Counted from the stretch's first letter, positions 10,001 to 20,282 are shown. The stretch is DNA of 64,000 nucleotides from Pyricularia pennisetigena (GCF_004337985.1 NW_021940924.1:310001-374000), one strand, 5' to 3'. The notes: generated from the letters alone by a model not told the origin. Made by a program: numbers and translations.

Positions 10001-12185
10001 AATGGAAGGCAAAGGATCTAATGGCCTGGTGTTAGGGCGTAATAAAATCCGGCCATTACAGCGAAAAGAGCCTGGAACGCGGGGTTGGACGAGCATAATC
10101 GAATGTGTATCAGCTACGGGGGCTGTTATACCTCCCCTCGTTATATTTAAGGGGAAAAACGTACAGCAACAATGGTTTCCAGCTGATTTAAGTCCTTTCG
10201 ATACCTGGCAATTTCATGCAACAGAAAACGGGTGGACAAATAATGAAACAGGTATCGAATGGTTAAAAAAGGTGTTTATTCCAAATACCCAACCTTTAAC
10301 TCCTGAAAAGCGTTTATTAGTTCTCGACGGCCACGGATCACACGTCAGCGACGAGTTTATGCTTGTTTGCCTCCAAAATAATATTCAGCTTTTATATTTA
10401 CCTCCTCATTCGTCGCACGTTCTTCAACCGTTGGATTTATCGGTTTTTGGGCCGTTAAAGGAAGCTTATCGACGTCACCTGGGATTTGTAAACCAGTTTT
10501 GCTGTTCAACGGTTGTTGGGAAACGAAACTTTCTACTTTGCTATCGAAAAGCCAGATCAAAAGCATTTATAGCAAAAACCATTCAATCTGGTTGGCGTAC
10601 GACGGGGTTATGGCCGGTGAACTTGGCAAAACCACTTTTAAACCCGTTTTTATTAGAAAATAGCAACGCCAACGTCGAAAAAGGTAGAAATAACGGCTTC
10701 CAAAGGGATAAAACACCGGAAAGCCCAAACCAAAAAATTAACGACCAATCTTTACTTATTTGGAAAACCCCTAAAACGACCCGAGATATTCGACTTCAAC
10801 TACAGGAAATTTCCCGGTCCGAAAAAAGTAACGCCACTTCACGGCTTTTGTTTGCAAAAGTCCAAAAAAGCTTCGAAACCAAGGATATCTTATTGGCTGA
10901 AGCTCAGCAAAAAATCAGTTTGTTAAAAGCAAAATTGGAGGCGGTACGGCCGGTCAAAAGGAAAAGGGTAATTCCGGATCCCAACGAGCTTTTGGTCAGC
11001 AAAAAAAACGTTTATGAAGCACAGGAAAATAATAGGGACTGTTTAGAGGATTTGAACGATGGAGAAGAGGTTAGCGAACCGGGAGAGCCTGACAATGATT
11101 GTATTATTGTGCGTTGATAGGTTTACATTTAAATCGGTTTATAAAAGGGGTATTTCGTCGTTACATTTTTCAAGGGGGCCGGACTTTAGGGGGGTCGGAG
11201 ATGTGGAGCCCAACGTTAGTATAAGATGCGCAACCGCGGCTCCATTGTAGGCTTACTCAACCCCCTTTTGGAACCCGGGCTAACCCCTGAAAGCTATTTC
11301 AGGCCACGGCATATTGCAGGTGTCGGAACGTTTCAAGATGGAGGCCTGCTCTATAACAACCCGGCTCCAATAGCACTGCACGAAGTGGGAGCTTTATTCC
11401 CGAATATCCGAGATCCCAGCTTGTTCGTTTCATTGGGAACAGGCTTTCCTTTGCGTGGCGGTCCGCAGAGAGGCTCTCAGTGTTTGTGGAGAGATTCTTT
11501 TATACCACGCCTCATCAGGGCGTTTTGGAAGCTCGGTGACTCTGACCGGGCTTGGAAACAGCTACTCAGTCGACAGACCATCGAGAAGTCCAAGAGTGGC
11601 TTCTTTCGATTTGATGTAGAGTTTCCCGGTGCAGAACCCCCTTTGGATGATCTTTCGAAAATGGAAGAGATAGATGAGGCAGCCCGAGAAACGATGTTAC
11701 AATCGTCAGAGCTCGGCGATCTGGTCTCGCGCATCCGTGCCGAGCTCTTTGTCTTCACAATACACGGAGACGTCATCCCATACCTAGCGAACAGCGGGTA
11801 TGAGTGCACGGGTAGTATATCTTGCCGGTTACGGGCCAACACGGCCGCTTTCAACGCGCTCATGACACAGTTGAATGAAGAAGCTGCTTTCCTACGAATC
11901 AACAATGTCACCCTACCAGGAAGTTTCTGGAATGGCTCTTGCAGCGATGCCAATGGCCAGTTTTGTAAGCAAGTGAAGATCCGGGTCTCCAGATTGGATG
12001 AGCCCTTCCAAATTTGCTTGCACGAAGGTGCAGGGGGAGGATGCCACATAAGCGGCTCGCCATTCACGATTGAAAAATTGGCTGAAAATCAGAAGTTGGG
12101 TGCAAGATTTGGAACAACCGACCACCGTAGAAGCGTGACAGAGGATTCAAACGAGGGCCGTCGTAAACGCCAACGAATTCATTGA
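7078..12185 (+). CDS. Patatin-like phospholipase with RING-type zinc finger; a transposon lies in one intron
   Basis: Exons 7078-8140, 8196-8771, 8837-9184, 9247-9298, 11226-11246 and 11294-12185 join in phase to about 983 residues. The N-terminal half is a domain shared with related fungal proteins (CPLFVVVVGNTIKARIL region). A Cys/His cluster follows (ETCFSCVSRRPQFGLSCGHC, then CENC and CLLC), then the patatin domain: DGGGVRG oxyanion loop, GTSSG nucleophile motif and QDGG with the catalytic Asp. The Ser-Asp dyad therefore looks intact. Patatins hydrolyse membrane lipids; in fungi such domains also serve as cell-death effectors of NLR proteins. No NB-ARC is visible here. The fifth intron (9299-11225) contains a complete transposon. 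The first ATG in the first exon's frame was taken as the start; an upstream exon is possible. Confidence 0.82.
9357..9358. other. TA target-site duplication, left
   Basis: The dinucleotide directly precedes the left terminal repeat and is repeated at 11217-11218, as expected for Tc1/mariner insertion. Confidence 0.9.
9359..11216 (+). mobile_element. Pogo/Fot1-type Tc1-mariner transposon, complete
   Basis: Perfect 42-bp terminal inverted repeats (9359-9400 and 11175-11216, starting ACGTTGGGCTCCACATCTCC) flank an uninterrupted transposase. A TA target-site duplication (9357-9358 and 11217-11218) borders the 1858-bp element. Identical termini and an open transposase suggest recent insertion. 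The insertion point is inside an intron of the patatin gene. Confidence 0.95.
9510..11117 (+). CDS. Pogo-family DDE transposase
   Basis: The first ATG (9510) gives 535 residues. The N-terminus starts MKQYTENQLLAAI and has a Psq-type helix-turn-helix (KWGIPRSTLHDRLKG). A CENP-B/Tc5-type second DNA-binding region follows (KHWVSRFIARYP), then a DDE_1 catalytic core: NMDETG (Asp about 160), LVLDGHGSHVS (Asp about 273) and LPPHSSHVLQPLDLS (Asp about 309), a DD35D spacing. The C-terminus is Lys-rich and coiled, then acidic. There are no stops or frameshifts, so the element is potentially autonomous. The A+T-rich third positions differ from the surrounding patatin exons. Confidence 0.93.
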   Translation: MKQYTENQLLAAISDIRNGKSVHKTSQKWGIPRSTLHDRLKGAQSIQQAKRFCQRLSQEQETYLADWVLAQAALGLPPTHQELRYFAERILQAAGERKSLGKHWVSRFIARYPILKTQRPRRIENARVNGATTEVIKSWWSYLKNPVIDTIKPANRWNMDETGIMEGKGSNGLVLGRNKIRPLQRKEPGTRGWTSIIECVSATGAVIPPLVIFKGKNVQQQWFPADLSPFDTWQFHATENGWTNNETGIEWLKKVFIPNTQPLTPEKRLLVLDGHGSHVSDEFMLVCLQNNIQLLYLPPHSSHVLQPLDLSVFGPLKEAYRRHLGFVNQFCCSTVVGKRNFLLCYRKARSKAFIAKTIQSGWRTTGLWPVNLAKPLLNPFLLENSNANVEKGRNNGFQRDKTPESPNQKINDQSLLIWKTPKTTRDIRLQLQEISRSEKSNATSRLLFAKVQKSFETKDILLAEAQQKISLLKAKLEAVRPVKRKRVIPDPNELLVSKKNVYEAQENNRDCLEDLNDGEEVSEPGEPDNDCIIVR

Positions 12186-12889
12186 GTCGGGGAAAGGAGG
12201 GCCGATGCTGTATTGGCTCTATGAATGGGAGAACTGGTGCTCTGGCAAGGCACCTCCACCGGGGGTTACTTGCGACAGCTGCGGTTCTAGCGATAGGTCA
12301 GCTGCTAATAGTAATTAACTAACATCTTTGGCGGAGCTGATTCGTAACCGTCGCATGAACTTAGATATAAGCCATATATGAGTTTTCAATGTCCAGAATA
12401 TGCTTTCTGCTGGTTGAATATATATGACGTATGCAGACAGCTTTGCTCTTCTACAGCATGATAGAACTAGTTCTGGCGGAGCCCAGAGCATTGGAACTAT
12501 GTCCTGGCACTGCATCTACAGGCACACAGTGCAGTACTTCTATTACGACAAGCGGCAGTACGATCGTCAACAAAGGTTAGGAGCCCATCCCAGGTAGGCG
12601 AAGATCGTCGAGACGATAGGTCAGGCAGCTCGAATGGTCGTGGTTGGTGACCGTAGTACTGCTAGGAGAGCGCGTTTGGAAACCGCGGAAGGGCGGTAAC
12701 GTTTCGGAACAATGTTGTGCCGCGCTTTACTACATCGCCTATTTAGCGCCGCCTGCGTCCCAATCGCGAGCACAGCACGTGATACCGCCATGGATGCAGT
12801 GCCCACATTGCTGACAACGGCTGCCTACGTCGATAGGAAACGTTCCGGGACAAGTCGGGACAAGTAGTCTGCCTGCTGACCCACTCGCA
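12186..12889. other. Intergenic, no gene recognised
   Basis: Only short frames are present, with no domain or convincing splice sites. The far end leads into repeat R1. Confidence 0.4.
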
Positions 12890-13122
12890 CTGTTGCAGTG
12901 GATCTTCGGTTAAGCGGCCAAATGGAGCACTCACAGCTACATCGAGGTACTTCGACAGATGTTTATCTAGAGCCAAAAGTGGATGTTTGCAGCTAGTATT
13001 GAGCCAAATATGGACCTTCCTTCATCCTGTAACGTACACTCAAGTAGCCTTAGACCGTCTCCACATTTTAGAGATTGAATGTATGTACTGGAAGCGGAAG
13101 ACAGATTTGCTCCAAACTGCAA
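12890..13122 (+). repeat. Dispersed repeat R1, copy a
   Basis: A unit of about 215 bp contains CACAGCTACATCGAGGTACT, a TTAGAGCCAAAAGTG-like stretch, GGATCTTCCTCCAT-like sequence and an end reading GGAAGCGGAAGA then TTGCTCCAAACTG. Other copies lie at 18581-18797 (inverted), 52690-52860, 53030-53240 and 54404-54515, with a weak piece at about 43140-43205. There is no coding capacity and no terminal inverted repeats. A SINE- or MITE-like element is possible. Confidence 0.65.
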
Positions 13123-13246
13123 AGGCGAAGAATTCCGTGCTTGTCGTCTCGGAATCGTCATCTTCAGTCTCTGATGAATCAGGCAAGCACGAAGTGCAAT
13201 TTTTGTGTAAGCAGGCGATTCGTCTTCTGAGATCGGGTAATGTCAT
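13123..13246 (-). pseudogene. 5' fragment of small acidic protein gene (paralogue of 44365-44703)
   Basis: The minus-strand ATG at 13246 encodes MTLPDLRRRIACLHKN and then the acidic stretch LPDSSETEDDDSETTSTEF. Coding similarity to 44365-44703 ends exactly where repeat R1 begins, so the C-terminal helix is lost. Unlike the 44-kb copy, this one has no nonsense codon in its first nine codons. Confidence 0.55.
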
Positions 13247-13714
13247 CCTCATAGGCAGGGGACGGACCTTGGAAGGAAGCATCTAATGAGGGAGCTAGAC
13301 GTACGAGAAGCAATGTTTTCTATATCTCGCGGATACATAGATATGGATGCTTGTCTCAGTCCGTTGGGTCAGACTAAATATTGCCCGCCTCGTATGAAAG
13401 TGACCGGTTTGCACACAATCACACATCCCAGCCTAGCCTGGCTCTTATATAGATCAGCTCTGATCTCTGATTGAGTATGATTCAAGGGCAGTCATGTAAA
13501 TCAAGCCAAAATCCCACCAACAATGCCATGGATCCAGAGTCCCTCCAGTGAAAAGAAAGAATGGAATACCAAGTGCAGACAGAAGCTAGCCGATCACATC
13601 AGTAAGTAGAACCGGATGAATAGAAACCCAAAAGCTGACTCGGTTCCAGAAAGGCAGACGAAGCTGACCGTGAGCCCGTGTGATGTACGCTTGTCAACCA
13701 AGGGGACTGCCTAC
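13125..13714 (+). repeat. Duplicated block A, copy 1 (inverted mate about 43728-44468)
   Basis: From the acidic-protein start through the shared promoter-like stretch (TATA-like TTATATAGA, ATTCAAGGGCAGTCATGT) to the first exon and intron of a small membrane-protein gene, this matches the reverse complement of 43728-44468 with indels. The match ends after GACTGCCTAC. Confidence 0.75.
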
Positions 13715-13715
13715 T
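13522..13715 (+). pseudogene. Truncated 5' end of TM protein gene (paralogue of 43371-43919)
   Basis: The frame starting at ATG 13522 encodes a SPSSEKKEWNTKCRQKL-like N-terminus. The intron (GTAAGTAGAACC to GGTTCCAG) is retained and is followed by a TVSPCDVRLSTKGTAY-like segment. Similarity then stops abruptly, before the transmembrane part of the 43-kb gene. Confidence 0.6.
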
Positions 13716-13739
13716 ATACTGTTGCTATCTCATGGCTAA

Positions 13740-14111
13740 TCGGCAGCAAAAAAGCGCTGTTTTTCCACGTTGGTTCGAATGTTTGACAGGTATGTGAACG
13801 AGGCTTGGGGATGTTGATCACATTCGGCGTAGCGCTACAAGTCGCTAATCCATAAGTTGCCTTTGTCCACTCAAAATTTACGATTTTCGCCTCCGCCGAG
13901 GTACCCACGTACGCAAGGATGCGCCCAATCCGGTTGTTCGGGACAACACCATATCAGAATGTTAATATGGGTTCTTCCAAGCATTAGAAATTGCCCAATA
14001 TTCATGAAAATCATATTTATCTCTATGCTGTAAGCCGCGGATAATCTGGACATCCACACAAAACTCCAGATGCTTAAGTCAGCTGACTACAAGTGACTTT
14101 TCACTCTGGTC
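13740..14111. other. Intergenic region upstream of the pseudokinase
   Basis: No gene is recognised. It joins the truncated block A copy to the pseudokinase and probably holds the promoter of the latter. Confidence 0.35.
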
Positions 14112-15163
14112 ATGCATAGGACTACAGTCATTCAGTTAGGATCAGAGGACTCGGCAGTACCGCCGCCTCTAAACCTTCCGACCAGAGACGCTCAACAAGA
14201 ACAACATAGTCCACGGCCTCCAGGAGCAAAAAGGGGCAATCGTCTGAAGAGAGATCATACTCTGAATTTCATCAAGGAGTCTCCTTGGTCCGTGTATCAA
14301 AAACAAGTCGAGGTGTCTTACAAAACGCGCCGACATTCATGCATTGTAGCACAGAGGCGAAGCGAAGGTAATGCTAGAGTTCATATCAAGAAGATTATAG
14401 AGCATTCCAAAGAAGCCACTGCCAATAATCTGCTGCTGCTTCAGTCCGCTCCAGATTTTTTCGTCCCCATTCTCGAAGCTTACGAGCAACCATCGTCTAT
14501 GTACCTTGTTTACGAGCTGGTCGAGCACACTCTCCAGGATTTAGTTCGAAGCCAGCACTCCCTCGAGGTCAAAGAGCTAGGGGCCATAGTGAAACAGGTG
14601 AGTTCCTCTGGACCTCGATCCAGTACGAAGCTGATCTTGTAGATTCTTGAAGGACTCAAATACCTCGAAGTAAACAGCATAGGGCTCCTGGACCTCGAAT
14701 GTGCAGATATTAGGTTCAGGCCAAATGGCTGCCTCCAGATAGGTCTGTTGAGACAAGCGCTTACCGCTGATGGGCTGTGCTGACCGGACAATCACAGGAA
14801 GCTTCAACCTCTGCGTCTGGACAAAAGACCAGATCAGGCTCCGGACTTCCTGGCTGAAGTCGATTACTTCTAGTCTGGTCCAGAAAACCACCGCCGGTGT
14901 CACGGAACTAAAGCTGTGGGATTCATGCGCCATGGAATTTTTTGCTGCGATCGAACGTGGCGACTCGTTGAATCAGCTCTGTCAAGTATGTCTTCACTGC
15001 GGTTGATACTCTTGTCCATGGTGCTGTAGCTGACATTCGATAGCATGAACTGGTGAAAGATTCTCTGGACAAGAGAATTCTCTCAAAGCTATGGAGTATG
15101 ATCAGATATACCATACTCCCTCAGCCGCTGGCCAACATGGTGACGCTATGTCCTACAGCTTGA
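14112..15163 (+). CDS. Protein kinase-like protein lacking key catalytic residues (pseudokinase)
   Basis: Four exons (14112-14597, 14643-14742, 14798-14985, 15044-15163) join in phase to 297 residues. A charged N-terminal tail precedes a reduced kinase fold: beta-3-like VHIKKI, hinge-like MYLVYELVEHTLQDLV, then the E-helix ILEGLKYLEVNSIG. The catalytic loop position reads LLDLECADI instead of HRDLKPxNI, and the metal-binding DFG position reads SFN after splicing. The helical C-lobe is short. Phosphotransfer is therefore unlikely; a scaffold or allosteric role is inferred. The introns are conventional, so the gene may be expressed. Confidence 0.65.
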
Positions 15164-15237
15164 ATACTTCGATGCATCCCCAAAACGTGGGTTGTTAAAT
15201 ACATAGCTGCAAATCATGCGAGAAGTCAAGATTGGTA

Positions 15238-15965
15238 CACGGCCACCGGCGCAAGCTCCCTTCCCATCGCTATGAATTTGACCTACGCTAGCACTACCAC
15301 CGGCGCAGTCATTCCAAAGCCAACAGCAGGGCAAAGCCTTACCGCTCGTCTTCCCGCCACTGCTGGAGCTGCAACTCTCTCTTCCAGGGAGCTGGCCATG
15401 TTTTTTCTTTGTGCCTTGCTGTGAATGGGCTCATTCTATCTCTTGTGCACATATCTTTTACAATTCTGCTTCTCCCAACTACCCACCGTGAGCTCTTCAT
15501 TGAGATCTAGCGTCATTGGTTCTTCGTTTTCTTATATTCTCAGATAAGTAGAAATGATAGCTCCGTAATACCAAACTTTTTCAGAGAATCGCTTGCACAT
15601 CGGATTCTATGGCCTTATCATTGAGATTGAAAGCAAAGCTGGCGCATGGACTCGCCATCTTCCATTTGAACAGGCGAGTGAGTCGCTTGCATTTAGGCCC
15701 ACCATTCTTAGTCCGGATTCTATTTCGGTTTACTGGCGCTTTTAAGCATCCTGCTCAAGCTAGTCCAATCACATTATAGAGATAGAGTCACTCCCGGAAG
15801 AGAAATACGTGACGGTAGAGTCGGCGAAGGTATGTCCTGCTGCTCTTGCATGTCGAATGACAGCGCCATCGGTACCCAAAGTGGGCGAATCGGCCCGGGG
15901 CCGGTCTGGTAGAAGCTTGACTATGTCGTCCACCAATTCTTCTTCAACTGCCGAGTTTTCCAGAA
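15238..15965 (+). repeat. Duplicated block B, copy 1 (direct mate about 47690-48446)
   Basis: The stretch begins CCACCGGCGCAAGCTCCCTTCC within the last exon of a secreted-protein gene. It continues through the intergenic region into the C-terminal coding end of the MATKD-type gene (EEELVDDIVKLLPDRPRADS on the minus strand). It is truncated on both sides: no signal peptide exon on the left, and repeat R2 on the right. Confidence 0.75.
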
Positions 15966-15967
15966 AG

Positions 15968-16075
15968 TCCTCTTCGTAGGCCCCGGCTTGTTCTGCCAGG
16001 TTCCCATGGTCGAGTGTGGATGGCCAAGCCAACCCTGGGTCTGGCTGTAGAAATCCATTATACCACTCGTCAACT
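15968..16075 (+). repeat. Dispersed repeat R2, copy a
   Basis: GGCCCCGGCTTGTTCTGCCAG through TGGCTGTAGAAATCCATTA matches parts of 18232-18450 and 57795-58025. It abuts the broken end of block B. Confidence 0.65.
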
Positions 16076-16079
16076 CAAC

Positions 16080-16452
16080 TGCTGTTGCCCTTGTGGGAAA
16101 GGCTGGCATCGATTGTGTTGATGAGCTTAACAATGTCGTTTGCTGCTAAGCAAGGGTGTAGCTATATTGTCAACACGATGAATCTATTTGGCCCTGAAGT
16201 GGATACCCTCCACAGTATGGTTGGACGAGAGGAGCGGGCATAGCCAGGAAAAACTAAGGACTCCCTAATGGTACACCATAACCGAAGAAGGTCCCATGAT
16301 GCATCTCACGGTTTTGCACCAGACCTAACCTACCCAACCCCTTGGGCAATGTAGCGACATGTCTGGCCATTGATATGATGCAAACAGCTTCTCCGTTCCC
16401 AGGGCTGAGATCTAAGCCGCAAAATAGATGAGTCCGAGTGAAGTCACCAGCC
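16080..16452. other. Intergenic, nothing recognised
   Basis: Short unsupported frames only, between repeat R2a and the Ulp1-like pseudogene. Confidence 0.35.
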
Positions 16453-16905
16453 TTGTAGCTGCATCTGGGCTCAGATAGTTGTGCAAAACAGGAGCGACTA
16501 TCTCCGTTAGCCTTGGTACCTGATGATCGGAGCAGGCCGATGAGACTTGAAGGTCGTTAAAGTAATCAAGGTCTGGATATATCTTTTGCAGAGATTGCGG
16601 AACTTCGAAGGAAGGATACTTGTTCATTATCATGCCGATAGCAATTCCGAGCATGTGAAGCTATTTTCGAGTAAAAAGAGGAACAATTACGCTGCTTAAC
16701 CAGCTACGCAGGGAGGGCTCCATGACAAACTTCTCTGGAAAGCACATGAAGCAAAAAGCGATAGTGGAGTAATGAGGGTATACAATTTAACTTATCACAG
16801 CCTAGGCTTCGCCTTGAGTCTGATTAAGTATGGCTATTCCTCCCAATTACTGACTGGCGTTTTTGTAGCATTATGCACAAGTCCCAGGCCAGGAAAGTTT
16901 GCAGA
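16453..16905 (-). pseudogene. Decayed N-terminal half of the Ulp1-like gene
   Basis: This aligns with 625-1085. The minus frame shares IMxxKYPSFEVP and PVLHNYLSPDAA with that gene. Similarity extends upstream through the former intron into the ATTATGCACAAGTCCCAGGCCAGG stretch of exon 1. Frames are broken on both sides, and similarity stops before the protease-like region. Confidence 0.7.
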
Positions 16906-16915
16906 GAAATTTTGG

Positions 16916-17829
16916 TTAGGCTTGCGAAGCTCGGCGAACAAAAGCAAGTTGTCTTGTCAGAATTGGTCGGGCGGGCGACGAGGTGGGCCATTGACTAGGT
17001 GAAGAGGAAGGCTTCCCAACACCTTTGCTACTCCCATCTAGGAACGGTTTGTAAGTTTCCTCCACTAACTTCTTTATGTCCTCTTGAGCGCCATGCACTG
17101 TAGGACTTTTGGCTAAAATTCCCACAGTGTCCTGCTGCAGCTGGCCATGTAAGAAAACATAACCGCTTTGGCCCCGTGGAATGCTGCACCCTGTCAAATT
17201 TTCTGCCGCCGGCGTTGACCTTGAGGCCGCTTCGGCCAAGATATCTAGCGGCAAATAACGTGAAGGCTTCACCACATCAATATTGTCAGCAGTTGGATGA
17301 GTCGCCGGCCAGTGGGAGGGATAGCTGGGCGGGACGCATGTGACTCTAGCCATGGAAGGGCCGTATTGGTTTGCCAAGCCAGAATATTTGTGTGAAAGTC
17401 CATGTCCTATTTGTTATCACGACGATATCGAGTTGCAATAGGGGCAAGACTTACGCCTCCCAAGCTCTCCAGCTTGTACAAGCTTGCACACGCGGACATC
17501 TTCTGCGATGGCTCGACTATTTTAATTCCAATAACAAAGATTGAAAATGTTCAGTACCACTTCTGGGACGGATGAGACTCGAGAGGGGGTAGACGCCGAA
17601 GTCGATATTTAAGTTCAATTGAGGAAAAACGAAATCTGTAAAGAGATGCAAAACACCCACTTTTGTAGTTACGTTAATGAGATATTCAGTGGAAAAGAAG
17701 GGACTATAATTCTTGAGGAATATTGAAGGCGATGCTCACTCCTTGCGGACGCCATTTTGAATTTGTCTTGATCGATTGGTTGATTTACCTAGTCGCTTCC
17801 TGGTGCACAATACGAATGGGTGTAGGCAT
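16916..17829 (-). CDS. Hypothetical protein, four exons
   Basis: Exons 17829-17789, 17635-17561, 17516-17455 and 17406-16916 join in phase to 222 residues. The N-terminal part is basic (SIELKYRLRRLPP), followed by IAEDVRVCKLVQAGELGRRH and a Pro/Ser-rich C-terminus without membrane segments. No family was recognised. The first intron (153 bp) is longer than others here, so the first exon is the least certain. It abuts the Ulp1-like pseudogene on the same strand. Confidence 0.45.
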
Positions 17830-18231
17830 AGGACCTCCTCCTGAGTTTGCCTAGTACTTAGCAATGCCAAGGCACAGGGATGATTGCAGCTGGAGGGGAG
17901 TTTGAACACAGGGATGAACTTCCTAGACACCGGGGTGTAACTGGACGGTGGCAAGTTGTTACAAACACTTTAGTTTTAACAAATTTGCGCTCCGAGTTAG
18001 ATTAGCGAGGGGAATACACCGATTTGCGAACCTAACATCTGCCAACCTGACCCTTTACAGCTGTATTGTTTGAAGCTGACGCATGTGCCATCTCCAACAC
18101 AATGCAAGATCTGAGTCCGTCAAGGCATCGGACAGACTACTTCATCCAAAAGCGGCTGTTTGGAAAGACAGGATTAAGCCTAGCTCGACCCGGCGATGGG
18201 CTCAGGGATTGATGCAGCCAAGAGGCCGAAA
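17830..18231. other. Intergenic
   Basis: No gene, RNA or repeat can be supported before repeat R2b. Confidence 0.35.
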
Positions 18232-18450
18232 GCCGCGTGGGTGGGGTGCTGAGACAAGGATGTGCCTCTCTTCTCCACCATGGGACGATGTTGCCCAATA
18301 CATCCACCATTTACTCTCAAAGCTTGGTATATGCAGGCCCCGACTTGTGCTGCCAGGTTTCCATGGCCGAGTGTGGATGGCCAAGAAGGCCCAGGGAAAC
18401 GTTGGATATGGCTGTAGAAGTCCATTAGTGGACTCCGCACAGCGTCGAGA
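18232..18450 (+). repeat. Dispersed repeat R2, copy b
   Basis: The most complete match to 57795-58025: it shares ACAAGGATGTGC, TCCACCATGGG, TACTCTCAAAGCTTGG, ATATGCAGGCCCCG and GAGTGTGGATGGCCAAG in order. It shows no coding pattern common to all copies. Confidence 0.65.
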
Positions 18451-18580
18451 TACTACCCCCCTCCCACATGTTCATACCACGAAGCAAGGATATCAAGCTT
18501 TGGTGCATCCAGAACTAACCCTTCACCCGCTCCTTGCGTGAACATCACGAAAGACAGGAGTACCAAACGAAGGGGTGGAT

Positions 18581-18797
18581 TACACAGTTAGGAGCAAAAC
18601 CATCTTCCGCTTTCAGTACATACGTTGAAACTAGAAAATGTGGGGACTACTTTAAGATACTTGAGCTTACTTGGCAAGATGGAGGAAGATCCAGATTTGG
18701 CTGTACAATGAGCTACAAACAGTCATTGTTGGCTCTAATTGCCCATCTGCTAAAGTACCTCGAAGTAGCTGTGATTTCCCCATTTGGATGTTTAACT
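18581..18797 (-). repeat. Dispersed repeat R1, copy b (inverted)
   Basis: The reverse complement reads the full R1 consensus from TCACAGCTACTTCGAGGTAC to GCGGAAGATGG then TTGCTCCTAACTG. Its inner end lies against the start of the coiled-coil gene. Confidence 0.65.
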
Positions 18798-19153
18798 TGA
18801 TCTCGAGTGAAGGGTGTTCGCATGCTTATTTATGGCAGTTGAAAGACGAAGTCGAACACGAGAGAATGCATAATTCGTTGATCGATCAGTGCGAGCAGCT
18901 TCAAGATACAGTATTCGACAAGGAGTTGATAGAACAGGAGCTGTGTCTGACAAAGGACACCCTGATAGAGACCACTAGTCAATTGAAATCGACTAATGAG
19001 AACTTGCAAAAGCCGCGTACTGCCGCAAGAACCGAGGCAAGGCCTAAACACCAGCTTATTCTCACCCTATGGAACAGACTGAATGAAACCCATCATGTAG
19101 AAAACAAGCGCACCATGAAGAATAGAAAGTATGATAACTTCCTTGGAGGCTGA
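18788..19153 (+). CDS. Coiled-coil protein with basic C-terminus, copy 1
   Basis: The ATG at 18788 gives 121 residues, almost all predicted helix (WQLKDEVEHERMHNSLIDQ; LTKDTLIETTSQLKSTNENL), ending in a basic stretch (NKRTMKNRKYDNFLGG) that could act as a nuclear signal. A close relative lies at 49196-49564 on the other strand, also directly upstream of the MATKD-type gene, so the pair was duplicated together. No enzyme domain is seen. Confidence 0.55.
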   Translation: MFNLISSEGCSHAYLWQLKDEVEHERMHNSLIDQCEQLQDTVFDKELIEQELCLTKDTLIETTSQLKSTNENLQKPRTAARTEARPKHQLILTLWNRLNETHHVENKRTMKNRKYDNFLGG

Positions 19154-19347
19154 AAGAGAAAGGCAAATGGCAAACATATGTGGAACGACTAGTAATGGCA
19201 AGAGCAGCCTACCTCACGGTAGGAAGTCAGTCGAGTCAGATCGACCTTTCTTGGCTACGTAGACTGCGATTATGGCATAACTACAGCCACTAACAAGCAG
19301 TTATTTGCTTCGTGTTTACATAACCATGAATTCGTAGGTGTTAGGAG

Positions 19348-19548
19348 ATGTTCCATTGTTGCCTATCGCACTGTGGCGTGACTCCGTATGCATCATACAA
19401 AATGGCCACAAAGGACCGGTGGCGCGCAAGCCTTCAAAAGCTTTCATCCAAAATCAGAGAAAAACTCCTCTGGGGACCCAAGATTGGAGAACCAAAAGAA
19501 TTTGTCTTTTTCTCGGCCGACAGCAAGAAAGACAACGGAAGACCATCA
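19348..19548 (+). pseudogene. Truncated 5' end of the MATKD-type gene
   Basis: ATG 19348 encodes MFHCCLSHCGVTPYASYK then MATKDRWRASLQKLSSK and KIGEPKEFVFFSADSKKDNG. These match 48299-48991 up to the block C breakpoint, after which unrelated codons run to a stop. The acidic C-terminal half is absent. Confidence 0.65.
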
Positions 19549-19602
19549 AGGTTTTACTCTACCCGCTCGCACTGTTTTGAAAATGCTGCATACAACATAT
19601 GA

Positions 19603-20282
19603 GGCATCGTTTATAAAATGGTTGGCAGTAGCCTGCTCAAGTTTCAATGCATTTGACAAAGTGCACAAACGGCAAGAAGAAAATAAATCTATTACTTAGC
19701 TGCGTCGGAATCTCTTCTATGATGTGTTCTCTTCAGCTTTCAGTGCGGTGCCTTTGTATTGAACAAACAAGAAAGCGTATGCTGTTTTACCACCAATAAG
19801 AGAGGGATTTATAGACCACAGTATGGCAAACAGCTGCGTCGAAGCTGATTTAAACATATATAATACAAATCACAAGCAATCGAGCACCCAGTGAGCGTAT
19901 GCTATTAGTACTTGATTTTCGAGAGCAGGGGGCAGTTGTTGAGCATCAGGTGTTGATAATTAGGTTTTCTCAACAAAAAATGAGTTTCCCTTTTGATACA
20001 AGTTAGTTGGTAAGAAACTAAATTGAACTTTCCAAAGGTATATCTACACCATCTTCTGATGATTTTCGAGCTCGAGGGAAGACCTTTGCTATTCTCCAGC
20101 TGCCGTCATCTTGAAGACCTACTAGTCACTCTTACTCAATCAACCATATAATTATAAAATTGATCTGTCTTCCTCATCCTTGAATGTGATGTGATCAATA
20201 TGCCAAGTCCGCACTTTTTCTACTACTTTACCTACAAATTCTCAGATACTTTGAAGCAGTTGTACTGCCGCATTAGTTGATG
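19603..20282. other. A+T-rich intergenic stretch
   Basis: No open frame or repeat is recognised. It lies upstream of the DUF6606-type pseudogene and may contain its old promoter. Confidence 0.35.

Larger units (their letters stand above)
18788..19548 (+). repeat. Duplicated block C, copy 1 (inverted mate about 48797-49564)
   Basis: Contains the coiled-coil gene, the intergenic region (with TAGGTGTTAGGAGATGTTCCATTG) and the first part of the MATKD-type gene. Similarity to the reverse complement of 48797-49564 ends after AACGGAAGACCA. Confidence 0.75.

Noticed and set aside
18671..18787. Upstream extension of the coiled-coil frame starting at 18671
   Set aside because: It begins with TTG and reads through inverted repeat R1b; ATG 18788 matches the start region of the 49-kb copy better.
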